Shown here: piece by piece, positions 1-6,749 of the stretch
Numbering within the stretch: position 1 is the first letter of the stretch
Layout: each line of letters opens with the position of its first letter
Assembly: GCA_016713925.1 (NCBI GenBank)
Contig: JADJOH010000002.1
Location: forward strand, 868,001 to 932,000
DNA length: 64,000 nt
Direction: 5' to 3'
From: Bacteroidota bacterium
GTDB lineage: Bacteria > Bacteroidota > Bacteroidia > AKYH767-A > OLB10
The notes under the pieces: generated by a model
What the model saw: only the letters and a program-made list of their open reading frames with translations
What the model was told of the DNA's origin: nothing
Database searches by the model: none
Translations under genes and position numbers: made by a program

Positions 1-231
1 AAATGTTCCTATTGCCGCTAAGCCTTGAAACATCCTAAAAGCATTAGCTACCTGAGGATCAGCATATTGATCAATTAAAGAAGGGTCACCGGTCATATCT
101 ACCCCAAATACCAATTGACTCAAGGTAGCACCAATGGCTGTAAAAAGAACAGCACCCACCAATGTTAATCCAACAATGATTAAAAATTTATTGTAAGGAG
201 GGCGATCTGCCAGGCAAGCACGGATTTGCAT
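1..231 (-). CDS. CPBP-family membrane protease, N-terminal part
   Basis: This gene runs off the left edge; only the first 77 codons are visible. The product begins MQIRACLADRPPYNKF, then has one hydrophobic helix (about residues 17-40), a polar loop containing GVDMTGDPSLIDQYADPQ, and the start of a second helix. That layout resembles the N-terminus of Bacteroidota CPBP (CAAX-like) intramembrane metalloproteases, but the catalytic EExxxR and HxxxN motifs would lie outside the window, so the family call is inference. The start is the ATG at 229-231, with a TATATTTG box 17 bases further upstream. Confidence 0.5.
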   Translation of the reverse strand, partial: MQIRACLADRPPYNKFLIIVGLTLVGAVLFTAIGATLSQLVFGVDMTGDPSLIDQYADPQVANAFRMFQGLAAIGTF

Positions 232-247
232 CGGTTTTTATTTCGTG

Positions 248-255
248 CAAATATA
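248..255 (-). promoter_or_regulatory. Bacteroidota -7 box for the CPBP-like gene
   Basis: Read on the minus strand this is TATATTTG, a match to the TAnnTTTG -7 element used by the Bacteroidota primary sigma factor. It lies 17 bases upstream of the ATG at 231. No clear TTG -33 element is seen at the usual spacing. Confidence 0.5.
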
Positions 256-310
256 AGTGATCGCTTTTCGAATGATAGAACCTTGTTGGATAAGACTTAA
301 CTTTGTGCTT

Positions 311-371
311 GCTACCGGCTATCGGCTACCGGCTACCGGCTACCGGCTGAGGGCTACCGGCTACCGGCTGG
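311..371. repeat. GCTACCG heptanucleotide array
   Basis: About eight imperfect copies of a 7-base unit (GCTACCG) stand in tandem between the CPBP-like gene and dusB. The same unit recurs between metF and purQ near 53460 and, on the other strand, near 53700. The gap 232-577 holds this array, a second heptamer array and a small hairpin, and no gene. Confidence 0.8.
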
Positions 372-459
372 CTACTTGCTCAAAAATGACTGCTAATTGA
401 ACAATTATCACTTTTAGCTCATTTCTTCAAATATTGAAGCCTTGAAATTGTGAATCATG

Positions 460-530
460 AAACCTTAAACTTTGAACCTTAAACCTTAAACTTTGAACCT
501 TAAACCTTGAACATTAAACCTTGAACCCAT
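460..530. repeat. RAACCTT heptanucleotide array
   Basis: Imperfect tandem copies of a 7-base unit (AAACCTT alternating with GAACCTT, some with CTTT in place of CCTT) run up to a hairpin at 531-560. Two more units at 571-584 reach into the start of dusB. Confidence 0.8.
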
Positions 531-560
531 GAAGCAGAATCGCGAAAAGCGATACGCTTC
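531..560. repeat. Hairpin with GAAGC/GCTTC ends
   Basis: Nested inverted repeat: GAAGC at 531-535 pairs with GCTTC at 556-560, and ATCGC at 539-543 pairs with GCGAT at 549-553. Flanking CCCAT and AGGG extend the resemblance to the larger hairpin at 9741-9799, which also starts CCCRTGAAGCAGA and ends GCTTCA. Confidence 0.6.
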
Positions 561-577
561 AGGGTAAACATTAAACC

Positions 578-1570
578 TTGAACCTCAAAATCGGTAACAT
601 ATCGCTCCCTGAATTTCCCTTACTTCTGGCTCCTATGGAAGATGTAAGTGATCCGCCGTTTCGGTATGTGTGTAAACAGCATGGTGCTGATTTGATGTAT
701 ACGGAGTTTATTTCGAGTGAGGGTTTGATTCGGATGGCGAGGAAGAGTAAGATGAAACTCGACATTTTTGAGTACGAACGTCCGATCGGCATACAACTGT
801 TTGGTTCAGATGTGGACTCCATGCGTGAGGCGGGGAGAATAGCCGATGAGGCAGAACCCGATTTAATTGATATCAATTACGGTTGTCCGGTAAAGGCAGT
901 GGCTTGCAGAGGAGCAGGAGCCGCATTGTTTCAGGATATTCCGAAGATGGTGGAGATGACATCCGAAATCGTCAAAATAGCGACCCGCCCTGTGACGGTA
1001 AAAACGCGATTGGGTTGGGATGAGAGTACGAAGAACATTGAAGAAGTTGCGGAACGATTACAGGACATAGGCATTGCGGCACTGACCATTCATGGCCGTA
1101 CACGGGCGCAACTCTATAAAGGACCTGCCGATTGGACACTCATCGGAAAAATCAAGGAGAACCCACGCATTACTATTCCCATATTTGGTAACGGTGATGT
1201 AGATACGCCGGAGAAAGCATTGGAGATGAAAAACCGATATGGTGTGGATGGTGTCATGATCGGCAGAGCAAGTATCGGCTATCCCTGGATCTTTAATGAG
1301 ATCAAACATTTTATGGATACGGGAACTTATCTCTCCCCTCCTACTATTTCTCAAAGAGTAGATACCTGTCGCTCGCATCTGGATTTTTCGATTCGCTGGA
1401 AAGGAGATTACGTGGGCATTGTAGAAATGCGCCGTCACTACACCAACTATTTCAAAGGCCTCGATCATTTCAAAGAGCATCGTATGAAGCTGGTGACGAG
1501 CAATAGTTACGATGAAATTCTTCAAACATTAGAATTTATACGGGAACGGTACGCCTCCGCGGAAGTGTAA
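578..1570 (+). CDS. dusB: tRNA-dihydrouridine synthase
   Basis: FMN-dependent reduction of uridine to dihydrouridine in the D-loop of tRNA. The 330-residue product has the Dus TIM barrel from the start (PLLLAPMEDVSDPPFR, residues 14-29), the NYGCPVKAVACRG loop with the probable catalytic Cys110, the KTRLGWDES and TIHGRTRAQ segments, and GNGDV/DGVMIGRAS phosphate-binding loops before the helical tRNA-binding tail. Length is normal for DusB. The only start that keeps the N-terminal strand is a TTG at 578, since an in-frame stop lies at 572-574; the next ATG would remove about 20 conserved residues. The TTG sits inside the RAACCTT repeat. No operon partner. Confidence 0.93.
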   Translation: MNLKIGNISLPEFPLLLAPMEDVSDPPFRYVCKQHGADLMYTEFISSEGLIRMARKSKMKLDIFEYERPIGIQLFGSDVDSMREAGRIADEAEPDLIDINYGCPVKAVACRGAGAALFQDIPKMVEMTSEIVKIATRPVTVKTRLGWDESTKNIEEVAERLQDIGIAALTIHGRTRAQLYKGPADWTLIGKIKENPRITIPIFGNGDVDTPEKALEMKNRYGVDGVMIGRASIGYPWIFNEIKHFMDTGTYLSPPTISQRVDTCRSHLDFSIRWKGDYVGIVEMRRHYTNYFKGLDHFKEHRMKLVTSNSYDEILQTLEFIRERYASAEV

Positions 1571-1618
1571 TATTCGGCGTTGTATTTTATTTCCTCAAGA
1601 AAAATTATTTGGAATTAT

Positions 1619-2071
1619 TTATTTACCGTATTTAATGGTCAGCGACAATTGCCCGGCGTGATAAGCCGTATGGGAGATAATTCTTCCGATAGCTTCTGCC
1701 TTTGTTTTAGAGCCAAACTCTTTAGTAGTTATTGTTTGTTGCCAATCATCATCCGTTTGCTTTTCAATTATTGCTTTGAGATGATCATAAGCAAATTGCT
1801 GATAATCCAATAACTCTTGCAGATGTGTCCATTCGCCGGTATCGTGTTGAGCTATTACTGTTTTTGCCTGCACTTTAAGGTCTGCGGCACCAAAAACATT
1901 TTTTGCAAAGAGTAACTCCACATCTCCAATGTGTCGAATGAGAAATCCTGCACTATTCTTTGTGTCTGCTAATTTCTTAATCAAATCCTCTTCTTTTAAC
2001 TCTGTAAGAAGATTTGTAAATCTTGTTCTGGCTTCTGTCCAGGTTTGCAAGTAGGCTTCTGTTGTTGTCAT
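1619..2071 (-). CDS. DinB-family (DinB/YfiT fold) protein
   Basis: 150-residue four-helix-bundle protein of the DinB superfamily, which includes thiol-dependent transferases and other metalloenzymes. The metal-binding histidine triad is visible: His47 in RHIGD and His134/His138 in HTAYHAGQ near the C-terminus. Its ATG shares one base with the stop codon of the upstream ArsG-like transporter (TAATG), so translation is probably coupled and it is the last gene of the arsenic-type operon. Its substrate is unknown. A thiol-transfer or stress role beside thioredoxin, rhodanese and arsenical transporters would fit, but that is inference. Confidence 0.8.
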   Translation of the reverse strand: MTTTEAYLQTWTEARTRFTNLLTELKEEDLIKKLADTKNSAGFLIRHIGDVELLFAKNVFGAADLKVQAKTVIAQHDTGEWTHLQELLDYQQFAYDHLKAIIEKQTDDDWQQTITTKEFGSKTKAEAIGRIISHTAYHAGQLSLTIKYGK

Positions 2072-2781
2072 TATTCTATAAGTTTTAAATAAATTAAAAT
2101 GTAGTACAAACCGGTCAGAACAAATAGCAGTCCTGCTACAACCCGCATCACTTTCTCGATCCTTTGAACTGCATTAAAGTATTTACCTACTTTTTGCATA
2201 CTGAATGCAATCAGGACTGTGAAAAATAAAACCAATGAACCTGCTCCCAAAGCATAAAAAAAGGGTAAAGAAAAACCGATACTACTTTTAATACTCATGG
2301 GAATTAATATCCCGAAATACATGGCTCCACTGTAGGGACAAAAAGCCATGGCAAAAAGAGCACCCAGCAAGAATGAGCCAAGCAGACCTTTATCTTTAAA
2401 TTTATCCTGCAGCCTCTCCGTATAATTTCCTTTGCCCATGAAATTCAATTTGATAATATTGAGCATTATCAAACCTATTATCACCATAACTGGTCCCACA
2501 AATTTTTCACCATTGGACTGAAAGAACTTAGCTACATGAAATTTACTTGCTCCTAAAATTATAATTAATGCGATGGTGGTATAAGACAACGCCAACCCTG
2601 TCGTATAAAGCAATCCGCTTAAAAGCACTTTCTTTCTCCCGGAAAGTGTTTTGGCTATATAAGCAGTGGCTGTGATGTTCGTCGCTAACGGGCAGGGACT
2701 GATCGCCGTTAAAATGCCTAATAATAACGCGGAAAGAATTGGAATGTTTGTACTATCAATTAACTGATGTAAGGTTTCCAT
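2071..2781 (-). CDS. ArsG-like / CcdA-type membrane transporter
   Basis: 236-residue protein with about six transmembrane helices and the paired proline-cysteine motifs of the CcdA/DsbD transmembrane fold: SPCPLATN (Cys30) in helix 1 and FCPYSGAM (Cys148) in helix 4. In Bacteroidota, proteins of this type next to an ArsF-like gene are classed as ArsG, an efflux permease for trivalent aromatic arsenicals; the alternative is transmembrane electron transfer (CcdA-like). The gene overlaps the upstream rhodanese-ArsF gene by 26 bases and the downstream DinB gene by one. The family call rests on motifs and context; the transported substrate is inferred. Confidence 0.75.
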   Translation of the reverse strand: METLHQLIDSTNIPILSALLLGILTAISPCPLATNITATAYIAKTLSGRKKVLLSGLLYTTGLALSYTTIALIIILGASKFHVAKFFQSNGEKFVGPVMVIIGLIMLNIIKLNFMGKGNYTERLQDKFKDKGLLGSFLLGALFAMAFCPYSGAMYFGILIPMSIKSSIGFSLPFFYALGAGSLVLFFTVLIAFSMQKVGKYFNAVQRIEKVMRVVAGLLFVLTGLYYILIYLKLIE

Positions 2782-3682
2782 TTTGCTTTTTCAACGCTTC
2801 ATTTATCATTGCTTTCAATTCAGGAATGTATTTACTTTCATCATTTGCTTTTTCTAAGGCAAAATCACTCCAGTCCATGATATTATCTTTTCCGTTGACC
2901 ACATTATTAATCATCAACGCTGTTCCGGTAGCCTGAAATTTCTCTGCCAGCTTTTCATTAGCTTCATCATCCACATCAATTATGGAAAACACAATGCTCC
3001 CACTTTTCAATTGTGCAGAAAAGTAAGTGTTTAATGTTTGCCTTGTGAATGCCTTCATGTGTTTACAGGTTTCACATTGTCTTGTTCCATGAAAGGCATA
3101 TATTTCCAGGTGATTATTACTCTTGTCTATTGCAGCTTTAGTGCTATTAACAGGAGCGCAATCAGATTTATCTTCTTCGCTGCAACAGGGTTTTTCTTCT
3201 GATTTAGTTTTGCAGGTACCATCCGGATTGCAATCTTTTGAATTAGGATCAGCGCAACAGGCTTTTGAAACTCTATCACCTGTTGCGGTGGGTAATCCGG
3301 CTTCACTCCAGGCATTCATTCCTCCTTCCAGATTTGCAATATTTGTAAAACCATTTGCTTTCAACAGGTCAAAGGCCTCCTGACTTCTTTTTCCACTCCT
3401 ACAAGCTACAATTACCTGTTTGTCCTGTGGAATACTCTTGATTTTACTTTCAAGTGTACCTAGTGGTATATGGATACAATTTTTTACATCAAAAGACTGT
3501 TCCGCTATTTCCTCCGGTTCGCGAACATCTATTAGCAAGGTGTTTTCTGTCAGCATAGCGGACGCTTCGGAAACGGTAACACTTTCCTTCTCGCTTTTAA
3601 AATGAGCTTGTGAAGAAGTTGAATTACAAGACACGATAAAGATGCCTGCAATAGCGGTGAGTGTGAAGATGAGTAATTTCAT
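2756..3682 (-). CDS. Lipoprotein fusing rhodanese and ArsF-like domains
   Basis: 308 residues in four parts. (1) Signal peptide with lipobox IVSC, lipidated Cys19. (2) Rhodanese domain, about 35-135, with the active-site loop ACRSGKRS (Cys94). (3) Cysteine-rich linker, 140-180, holding seven cysteines, two as CC pairs. (4) Thioredoxin-like domain, about 190-300, starting LEIYAFHGTRQCETC with Cys203/Cys206, which resembles the ArsF family named as a subunit of nitrophenyl-compound reduction. It should face the periplasm. Neighbours are an ArsP-like permease 17 bases upstream and an ArsG-like transporter overlapping downstream. Joining sulfur-transfer and ArsF domains in one chain is unusual; a role in handling thiol-bound arsenic is inference. 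Confidence 0.8.
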   Translation of the reverse strand: MKLLIFTLTAIAGIFIVSCNSTSSQAHFKSEKESVTVSEASAMLTENTLLIDVREPEEIAEQSFDVKNCIHIPLGTLESKIKSIPQDKQVIVACRSGKRSQEAFDLLKANGFTNIANLEGGMNAWSEAGLPTATGDRVSKACCADPNSKDCNPDGTCKTKSEEKPCCSEEDKSDCAPVNSTKAAIDKSNNHLEIYAFHGTRQCETCKHMKAFTRQTLNTYFSAQLKSGSIVFSIIDVDDEANEKLAEKFQATGTALMINNVVNGKDNIMDWSDFALEKANDESKYIPELKAMINEALKKQNGNLTSVN

Positions 3683-3699
3683 TTTATCTATGATTTATT

Positions 3700-4677
3700 T
3701 TATAATATGAGGTTAAACAAGTAGCCGGAAATAATTATACAAATGGCCACAACGGCAAAAAAAATAATCAGCATTTTCACCGACATTACTTTTTTAAGCA
3801 ATAAACCTTCAGGAACTGACAACCCTACGACTGCCATCATAAAGGCTATGGCAGTTCCGATGGGAATCCCCTTTTGAACCAACACCTGCATAATGGGTAA
3901 AACACCTGCTGCATTGCTGTACATCGGAATCCCCACTAATACCGCTATAGGTACCGCAAAAGGATTTTCTTTGCTTATGTATGCTTCGAAAAATCCGGTC
4001 GGAATAAAGCCATGCATTAATCCGCCGATAGCAATACCAATTAATATATAGAGGGATACCCCCTTAACAATTCCAAGTGCTTGTTTAAAAATTATTGGTA
4101 TACGTTGCAATAAACTCAACTGCTCGTCTTCCTGTGTATCGTCCGAAAGTTGTTTATTCTTCAACAATTGCTGAACCCAATCCGTCAACAAATGCTCTAA
4201 CTTCATTTTGCCGAGGATAAATCCCGCAATCATGGACAATATAATACCACTCACTACATAAATGATGGTGGTCTTCCACCCAAACATCCCGAGAAACATG
4301 GCCACCGAAACCGCATCAACCAGAGGAGAAGAAATCAAAAAAGCCAACGTTACGCCCAAAGGAATACCCCCTTTTACAAATCCAATAAATAAAGGAACTG
4401 AAGAACAGGAACAGAAAGGTGTTATGGTTCCAAAGAACGAGGCCAGAAAATAATCAAGGCCATGCCACTTGCGTTTAGTTAAAAAACTCCGGACTTTCTC
4501 AATTGGAAAATAGGAGTTAATAATTCCCATGATGATAGTAACTACTCCCAATAAAATGAAAATTTTTATAGTATCAAAAACAAAAAAGTTAACGGCATCT
4601 CCCACTTTTGAACCAACTTTTAGTCCAAGCACTGAATAAATCAGCCAGTCTGTGAAGTGTTGTAACCAGTTAAACAT
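3700..4677 (-). CDS. ArsP-like permease
   Basis: 325-residue permease of the DUF318/ArsP superfamily with about eight to nine transmembrane helices. The signature loop GTITPFCSCSSVPLFIG (Cys89, Cys91) and the matching second-half motif VGIPMYSNAAGVLP are both present. Characterised ArsP proteins export trivalent organoarsenicals such as methylarsenite; other members move metal-thiol complexes, so the substrate is not fixed by sequence. It follows a rhodanese gene by 9 bases and precedes the rhodanese-ArsF gene by 17, inside one operon headed by a thioredoxin. Confidence 0.82.
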   Translation of the reverse strand: MFNWLQHFTDWLIYSVLGLKVGSKVGDAVNFFVFDTIKIFILLGVVTIIMGIINSYFPIEKVRSFLTKRKWHGLDYFLASFFGTITPFCSCSSVPLFIGFVKGGIPLGVTLAFLISSPLVDAVSVAMFLGMFGWKTTIIYVVSGIILSMIAGFILGKMKLEHLLTDWVQQLLKNKQLSDDTQEDEQLSLLQRIPIIFKQALGIVKGVSLYILIGIAIGGLMHGFIPTGFFEAYISKENPFAVPIAVLVGIPMYSNAAGVLPIMQVLVQKGIPIGTAIAFMMAVVGLSVPEGLLLKKVMSVKMLIIFFAVVAICIIISGYLFNLIL

Positions 4678-4686
4678 AGATCATTA

Positions 4687-5067
4687 TTAACAACCCGAAG
4701 TATCACAACATGAACTACCACCTTTAATAGAAGAGGCGTCTCCTTTCGTCGGAAATCCCTTTTCAACCCAACGTGTAATTCCGTGCTGCATATTAATTAC
4801 GTTCGTGTAACCATGATTAATTAAAAAACCTGCGGCTCTCAAACTTCTACCCCCTCCTTTGCAGACCATTATTACATCTTTGTCTTTTGGAACTTCATTA
4901 TAACGTTCTTCAAATTCACTTAAGGGGATATTAATAATGTTTGGCACATCGTAAGCCAAGGCCGCCACTTCGTCCCTTTCACGAACATCCACTAATAATG
5001 CTCCTTCCTTTAGTCTACCCAAGGTTGTGGTTGGACAAATCTCTTTTACCAAAGTCTGATTTTCCAT
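4687..5067 (-). CDS. Single-domain rhodanese with CC-x4-C tail
   Basis: 126-residue cytoplasmic rhodanese domain (no signal peptide). LLVDVRERDE marks the N-terminal half and VMVCKGGGRS the active-site loop with Cys69. The last seven residues are CCDTSGC (Cys120, Cys121, Cys126), a likely soft-metal or As(III) site that standard rhodaneses lack. It begins two bases after the thioredoxin gene and is followed closely by the ArsP-like permease. Sulfur transfer or delivery of a thiol-bound arsenical to the permease is plausible but unproven. Confidence 0.85.
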   Translation of the reverse strand: MENQTLVKEICPTTTLGRLKEGALLVDVRERDEVAALAYDVPNIINIPLSEFEERYNEVPKDKDVIMVCKGGGRSLRAAGFLINHGYTNVINMQHGITRWVEKGFPTKGDASSIKGGSSCCDTSGC

Positions 5068-5069
5068 TT

Positions 5070-5306
5070 TCAGGCAATTAATAATTGTTTGATTTCATTG
5101 ATGTCCGCCACTCTGCCTTTTACCTTAATGACTTCATCAATCATCAATACCGGTGTGGATAACACATTGTATTTCATCATTTCTTCTATGTCTTCCACTT
5201 TTGTGACCTGCGCATCAATGCCGGATTGCTTGAGGGCTTCCAAAACATTATTGTAAGTGGTTTTACACTTTGGACAGCCCGGACCTAATACTTTGATTTG
5301 TTTCAT
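5070..5306 (-). CDS. Small thioredoxin-like protein (CPKC)
   Basis: 78-residue minimal thioredoxin fold of the MTH895/TM0996 type: strand MKQIKVLG, redox motif GCPKCKTT (Cys11, Cys14), and the cis-proline STPVLMID. Such proteins often sit in ars or permease operons and act as cytoplasmic thiol reductants. It is the first gene of the leftward operon; its promoter region carries two of the three predicted ArsR operators. Confidence 0.9.
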   Translation of the reverse strand: MKQIKVLGPGCPKCKTTYNNVLEALKQSGIDAQVTKVEDIEEMMKYNVLSTPVLMIDEVIKVKGRVADINEIKQLLIA

Positions 5307-5328
5307 TTGATGTTCTGCTCTAATTCAG

Positions 5329-5363
5329 TTCGCAAATATACGAATTATTCGTCATAATACGAA
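5329..5363 (-). promoter_or_regulatory. Two predicted ArsR operators over the operon promoter
   Basis: Two 16-base sites of the form TTCG-N8-CGAA: TTCGCAAATATACGAA at 5329-5344 and TTCGTCATAATACGAA at 5348-5363, with centres 19 bases apart. The spacer of the first, read on the minus strand, is TATATTTG, a full -7 box (TAnnTTTG) for the thioredoxin gene 23 bases downstream. A repressor dimer on this site would cover the promoter. Confidence 0.7.
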
Positions 5364-5381
5364 CAGTAATTGTCCTTTTAT

Positions 5382-5681
5382 TTAGTCAAAAAATCCCATC
5401 ATTAAACCCTTGGCTAAGTTCCAATTCTCCCGATTAATGCAATATTTTGTTTTAGGCGGAATAATTTCCCCTTGAATTAATCCTGCATCTAACAAAACTT
5501 TTAAATGTTGAGATAAAGTGCTTTTCGCGATGGGAAGTTCTTCTGCCATGTCCCCGTGATAACAACAACTTTGTTTTGATAACAATTGTAAAATAGTTAC
5601 CCGAACAGGGTTTCCCAATGCGTTAGCAAACCTGGCAATCAGTTCTTGATTTGGTGTGAATTTTTCCTTTGTTCCCGGCAT
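5382..5681 (-). CDS. arsR: ArsR/SmtB-family repressor
   Basis: 99-residue winged-helix regulator: NALGNPVRVTILQLL (helix 2), then KQSCCYHGDMAEELPIAKSTLSQHLKVLLDAGLI (recognition helices) and a wing with KYCINRE. Cys39-Cys40, at the start of the DNA-binding region, is the likely inducer thiol site as in arsenite-responsive members. It is transcribed the same way as the operon but separated from it by 75 bases with its own operators. A TTCG-N8-CGAA site also precedes arsR, pointing to autoregulation. Confidence 0.9.
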   Translation of the reverse strand: MPGTKEKFTPNQELIARFANALGNPVRVTILQLLSKQSCCYHGDMAEELPIAKSTLSQHLKVLLDAGLIQGEIIPPKTKYCINRENWNLAKGLMMGFFD

Positions 5682-5699
5682 ACCTTATTCGTTTATCTA

Positions 5700-5715
5700 T
5701 TCGCAAATATACGAA
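5700..5715 (-). promoter_or_regulatory. Predicted ArsR operator over the arsR promoter
   Basis: TTCGCAAATATACGAA, identical to the site at 5329-5344. Its inner eight bases are a minus-strand TATATTTG -7 box 22 bases upstream of the arsR ATG, so binding would block arsR transcription. Confidence 0.7.
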
Positions 5716-5887
5716 CTATAATTGGAAAAGTCACCCTACGATTCAGAACTTTTTTGATCAAAAGGTTCTTGAGCGAACTTGATAAGACGCAGCGAACGAT
5801 CTCCCCAGTGAGCGAAGCGAACGATCCCCTGAAATGAGGGTTCCCTACAAATCAACATCCGATTGTTAATAATTTTCAATTATTTCC

Positions 5888-5895
5888 TATATTTG
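5888..5895 (+). promoter_or_regulatory. Promoter of bactofilin-atpZ
   Basis: TATATTTG -7 box, with TTG at 5864-5866 (spacing 21), a good Bacteroidota -33/-7 pair. The gene starts 38 bases downstream. Confidence 0.65.
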
Positions 5896-5933
5896 CCGTT
5901 CTTCAATTGTAACTGTATAACCCACTCATTACC

Positions 5934-6368
5934 ATGTTCCAACAACTGAAAAACAAAGGGGTAATCACCCGTCCGGCAGATACGAACGGAAATGGCGCTA
6001 TTAACATCATTGGTGCAGGTACCGTCATCGAAGGCGAAATTAAGTCCAATGGCGATGTCAGAATTGACGGAACCATAAGAGGATCAGTAAGTTCTAAGTC
6101 GAAGGTGGTGATAGGAAGTACAGGACAAGTGGAAGGAGATGTCATCTGCCAAAATGCGGATATTTCAGGTGCAGTAAAAGGTAATACCACCGTGGCGGAG
6201 ATGTTATTTTTAAAATCACAGGCGCGTATCAATGGCGATATTCTTACCGGCAAATTAGTAGTAGAAGTAGGTGCGAGCTTTACAGGCAACTGCAGCATGG
6301 GTCCGTTAATAAAAGACATCAAACATGGCGAGCGATCAGCCCCAAAACTCGCCGAAAAAACGGCTTGA
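5934..6368 (+). CDS. Bactofilin (polymer-forming cytoskeletal protein)
   Basis: 144 residues. After a short polar N-terminus comes the right-handed beta-helix of bactofilins (about residues 20-125), with the regular turns GTVIEGEIKSNGDVRIDG, GSVSSKSKVVIG, GQVEGDVICQNADISG and ARINGDILTGKLVVE. Bactofilins polymerise without nucleotide at the inner membrane and help organise cell shape or envelope enzymes. The 3' end overlaps atpZ by 44 bases in another frame, so the two are expressed together. Confidence 0.93.
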   Translation: MFQQLKNKGVITRPADTNGNGAINIIGAGTVIEGEIKSNGDVRIDGTIRGSVSSKSKVVIGSTGQVEGDVICQNADISGAVKGNTTVAEMLFLKSQARINGDILTGKLVVEVGASFTGNCSMGPLIKDIKHGERSAPKLAEKTA

Positions 6369-6552
6369 TAATTACATCCGCTACTCATCGATGGGCCTCC
6401 AAATGGGTGCGACCATCTTTCTGATGACCTGGGCGGGCGTAAAACTCGACGAATACCTACAATTAAAATTTCCGGCTTTCACCCTTTTCTTCGCCCTCTT
6501 TTCTGTGGCGGGGGTGATGTACTACTTCATAAAACAAATAACGAAAAAATAG
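6325..6552 (+). CDS. AtpZ/AtpI family protein
   Basis: 75-residue protein with two transmembrane helices (about 25-42 and 50-68) and the motif MTWAGVKLDEYL typical of AtpZ, a small F1Fo ATP synthase accessory protein that helps assembly or forms a cation channel. It starts inside the bactofilin gene. In many Bacteroidota this gene precedes the ATP synthase a subunit, but that gene is not here. Confidence 0.85.
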   Translation: MASDQPQNSPKKRLDNYIRYSSMGLQMGATIFLMTWAGVKLDEYLQLKFPAFTLFFALFSVAGVMYYFIKQITKK

Positions 6553-6553
6553 T

Positions 6554-6710
6554 AATGACAGGTCGCTACCTGTCATTATATGTGGGATTGTTTCCATAGG
6601 ACAGGTCGCGACCTGTCCCTACATACGTGGATTGTTTTCCCAGGACAGGTCGCGACCTGTCCCTACATACGTGGATTGTTTTCCCGGGACAGGTCGCGAC
6701 CTGTCCCTAC
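6554..6710. repeat. Palindrome array GGACAGGTCGCGACCTGTCC
   Basis: A partial hairpin (AATGACAGGT at 6554-6563 pairing with ACCTGTCATT at 6568-6577) is followed by three copies of a perfect 20-base palindrome at 6599-6618, 6643-6662 and 6687-6706, period 44. The linkers (CTACATACGTGGATTG and so on) are nearly identical. Related palindromes stand alone at 15250-15277 and 24073-24118. The array lies between atpZ and the next membrane protein and could form stable RNA hairpins. Confidence 0.9.
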
Positions 6711-6749
6711 TTTCGTATTTTCGTACACTCTTCGTATTTCGTATTCATC

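Noticed and set aside
5757..5850. GCGAACGATC-rich stretch before bactofilin, considered as an attachment site or operator
   Set aside because: Two imperfect repeats and a short CCCT/AGGG stem only; too little to assign a role.
6599..6706. Evenly spaced palindromes resembling a short CRISPR array
   Set aside because: The sequences between the palindromes are nearly identical to one another, the unit is the same at isolated sites, and no cas gene is present.
6627..6749. Upstream extension of the AtpI-like protein
   Set aside because: It would translate the palindrome repeats; the ATG at 6750 gives a clean membrane protein.
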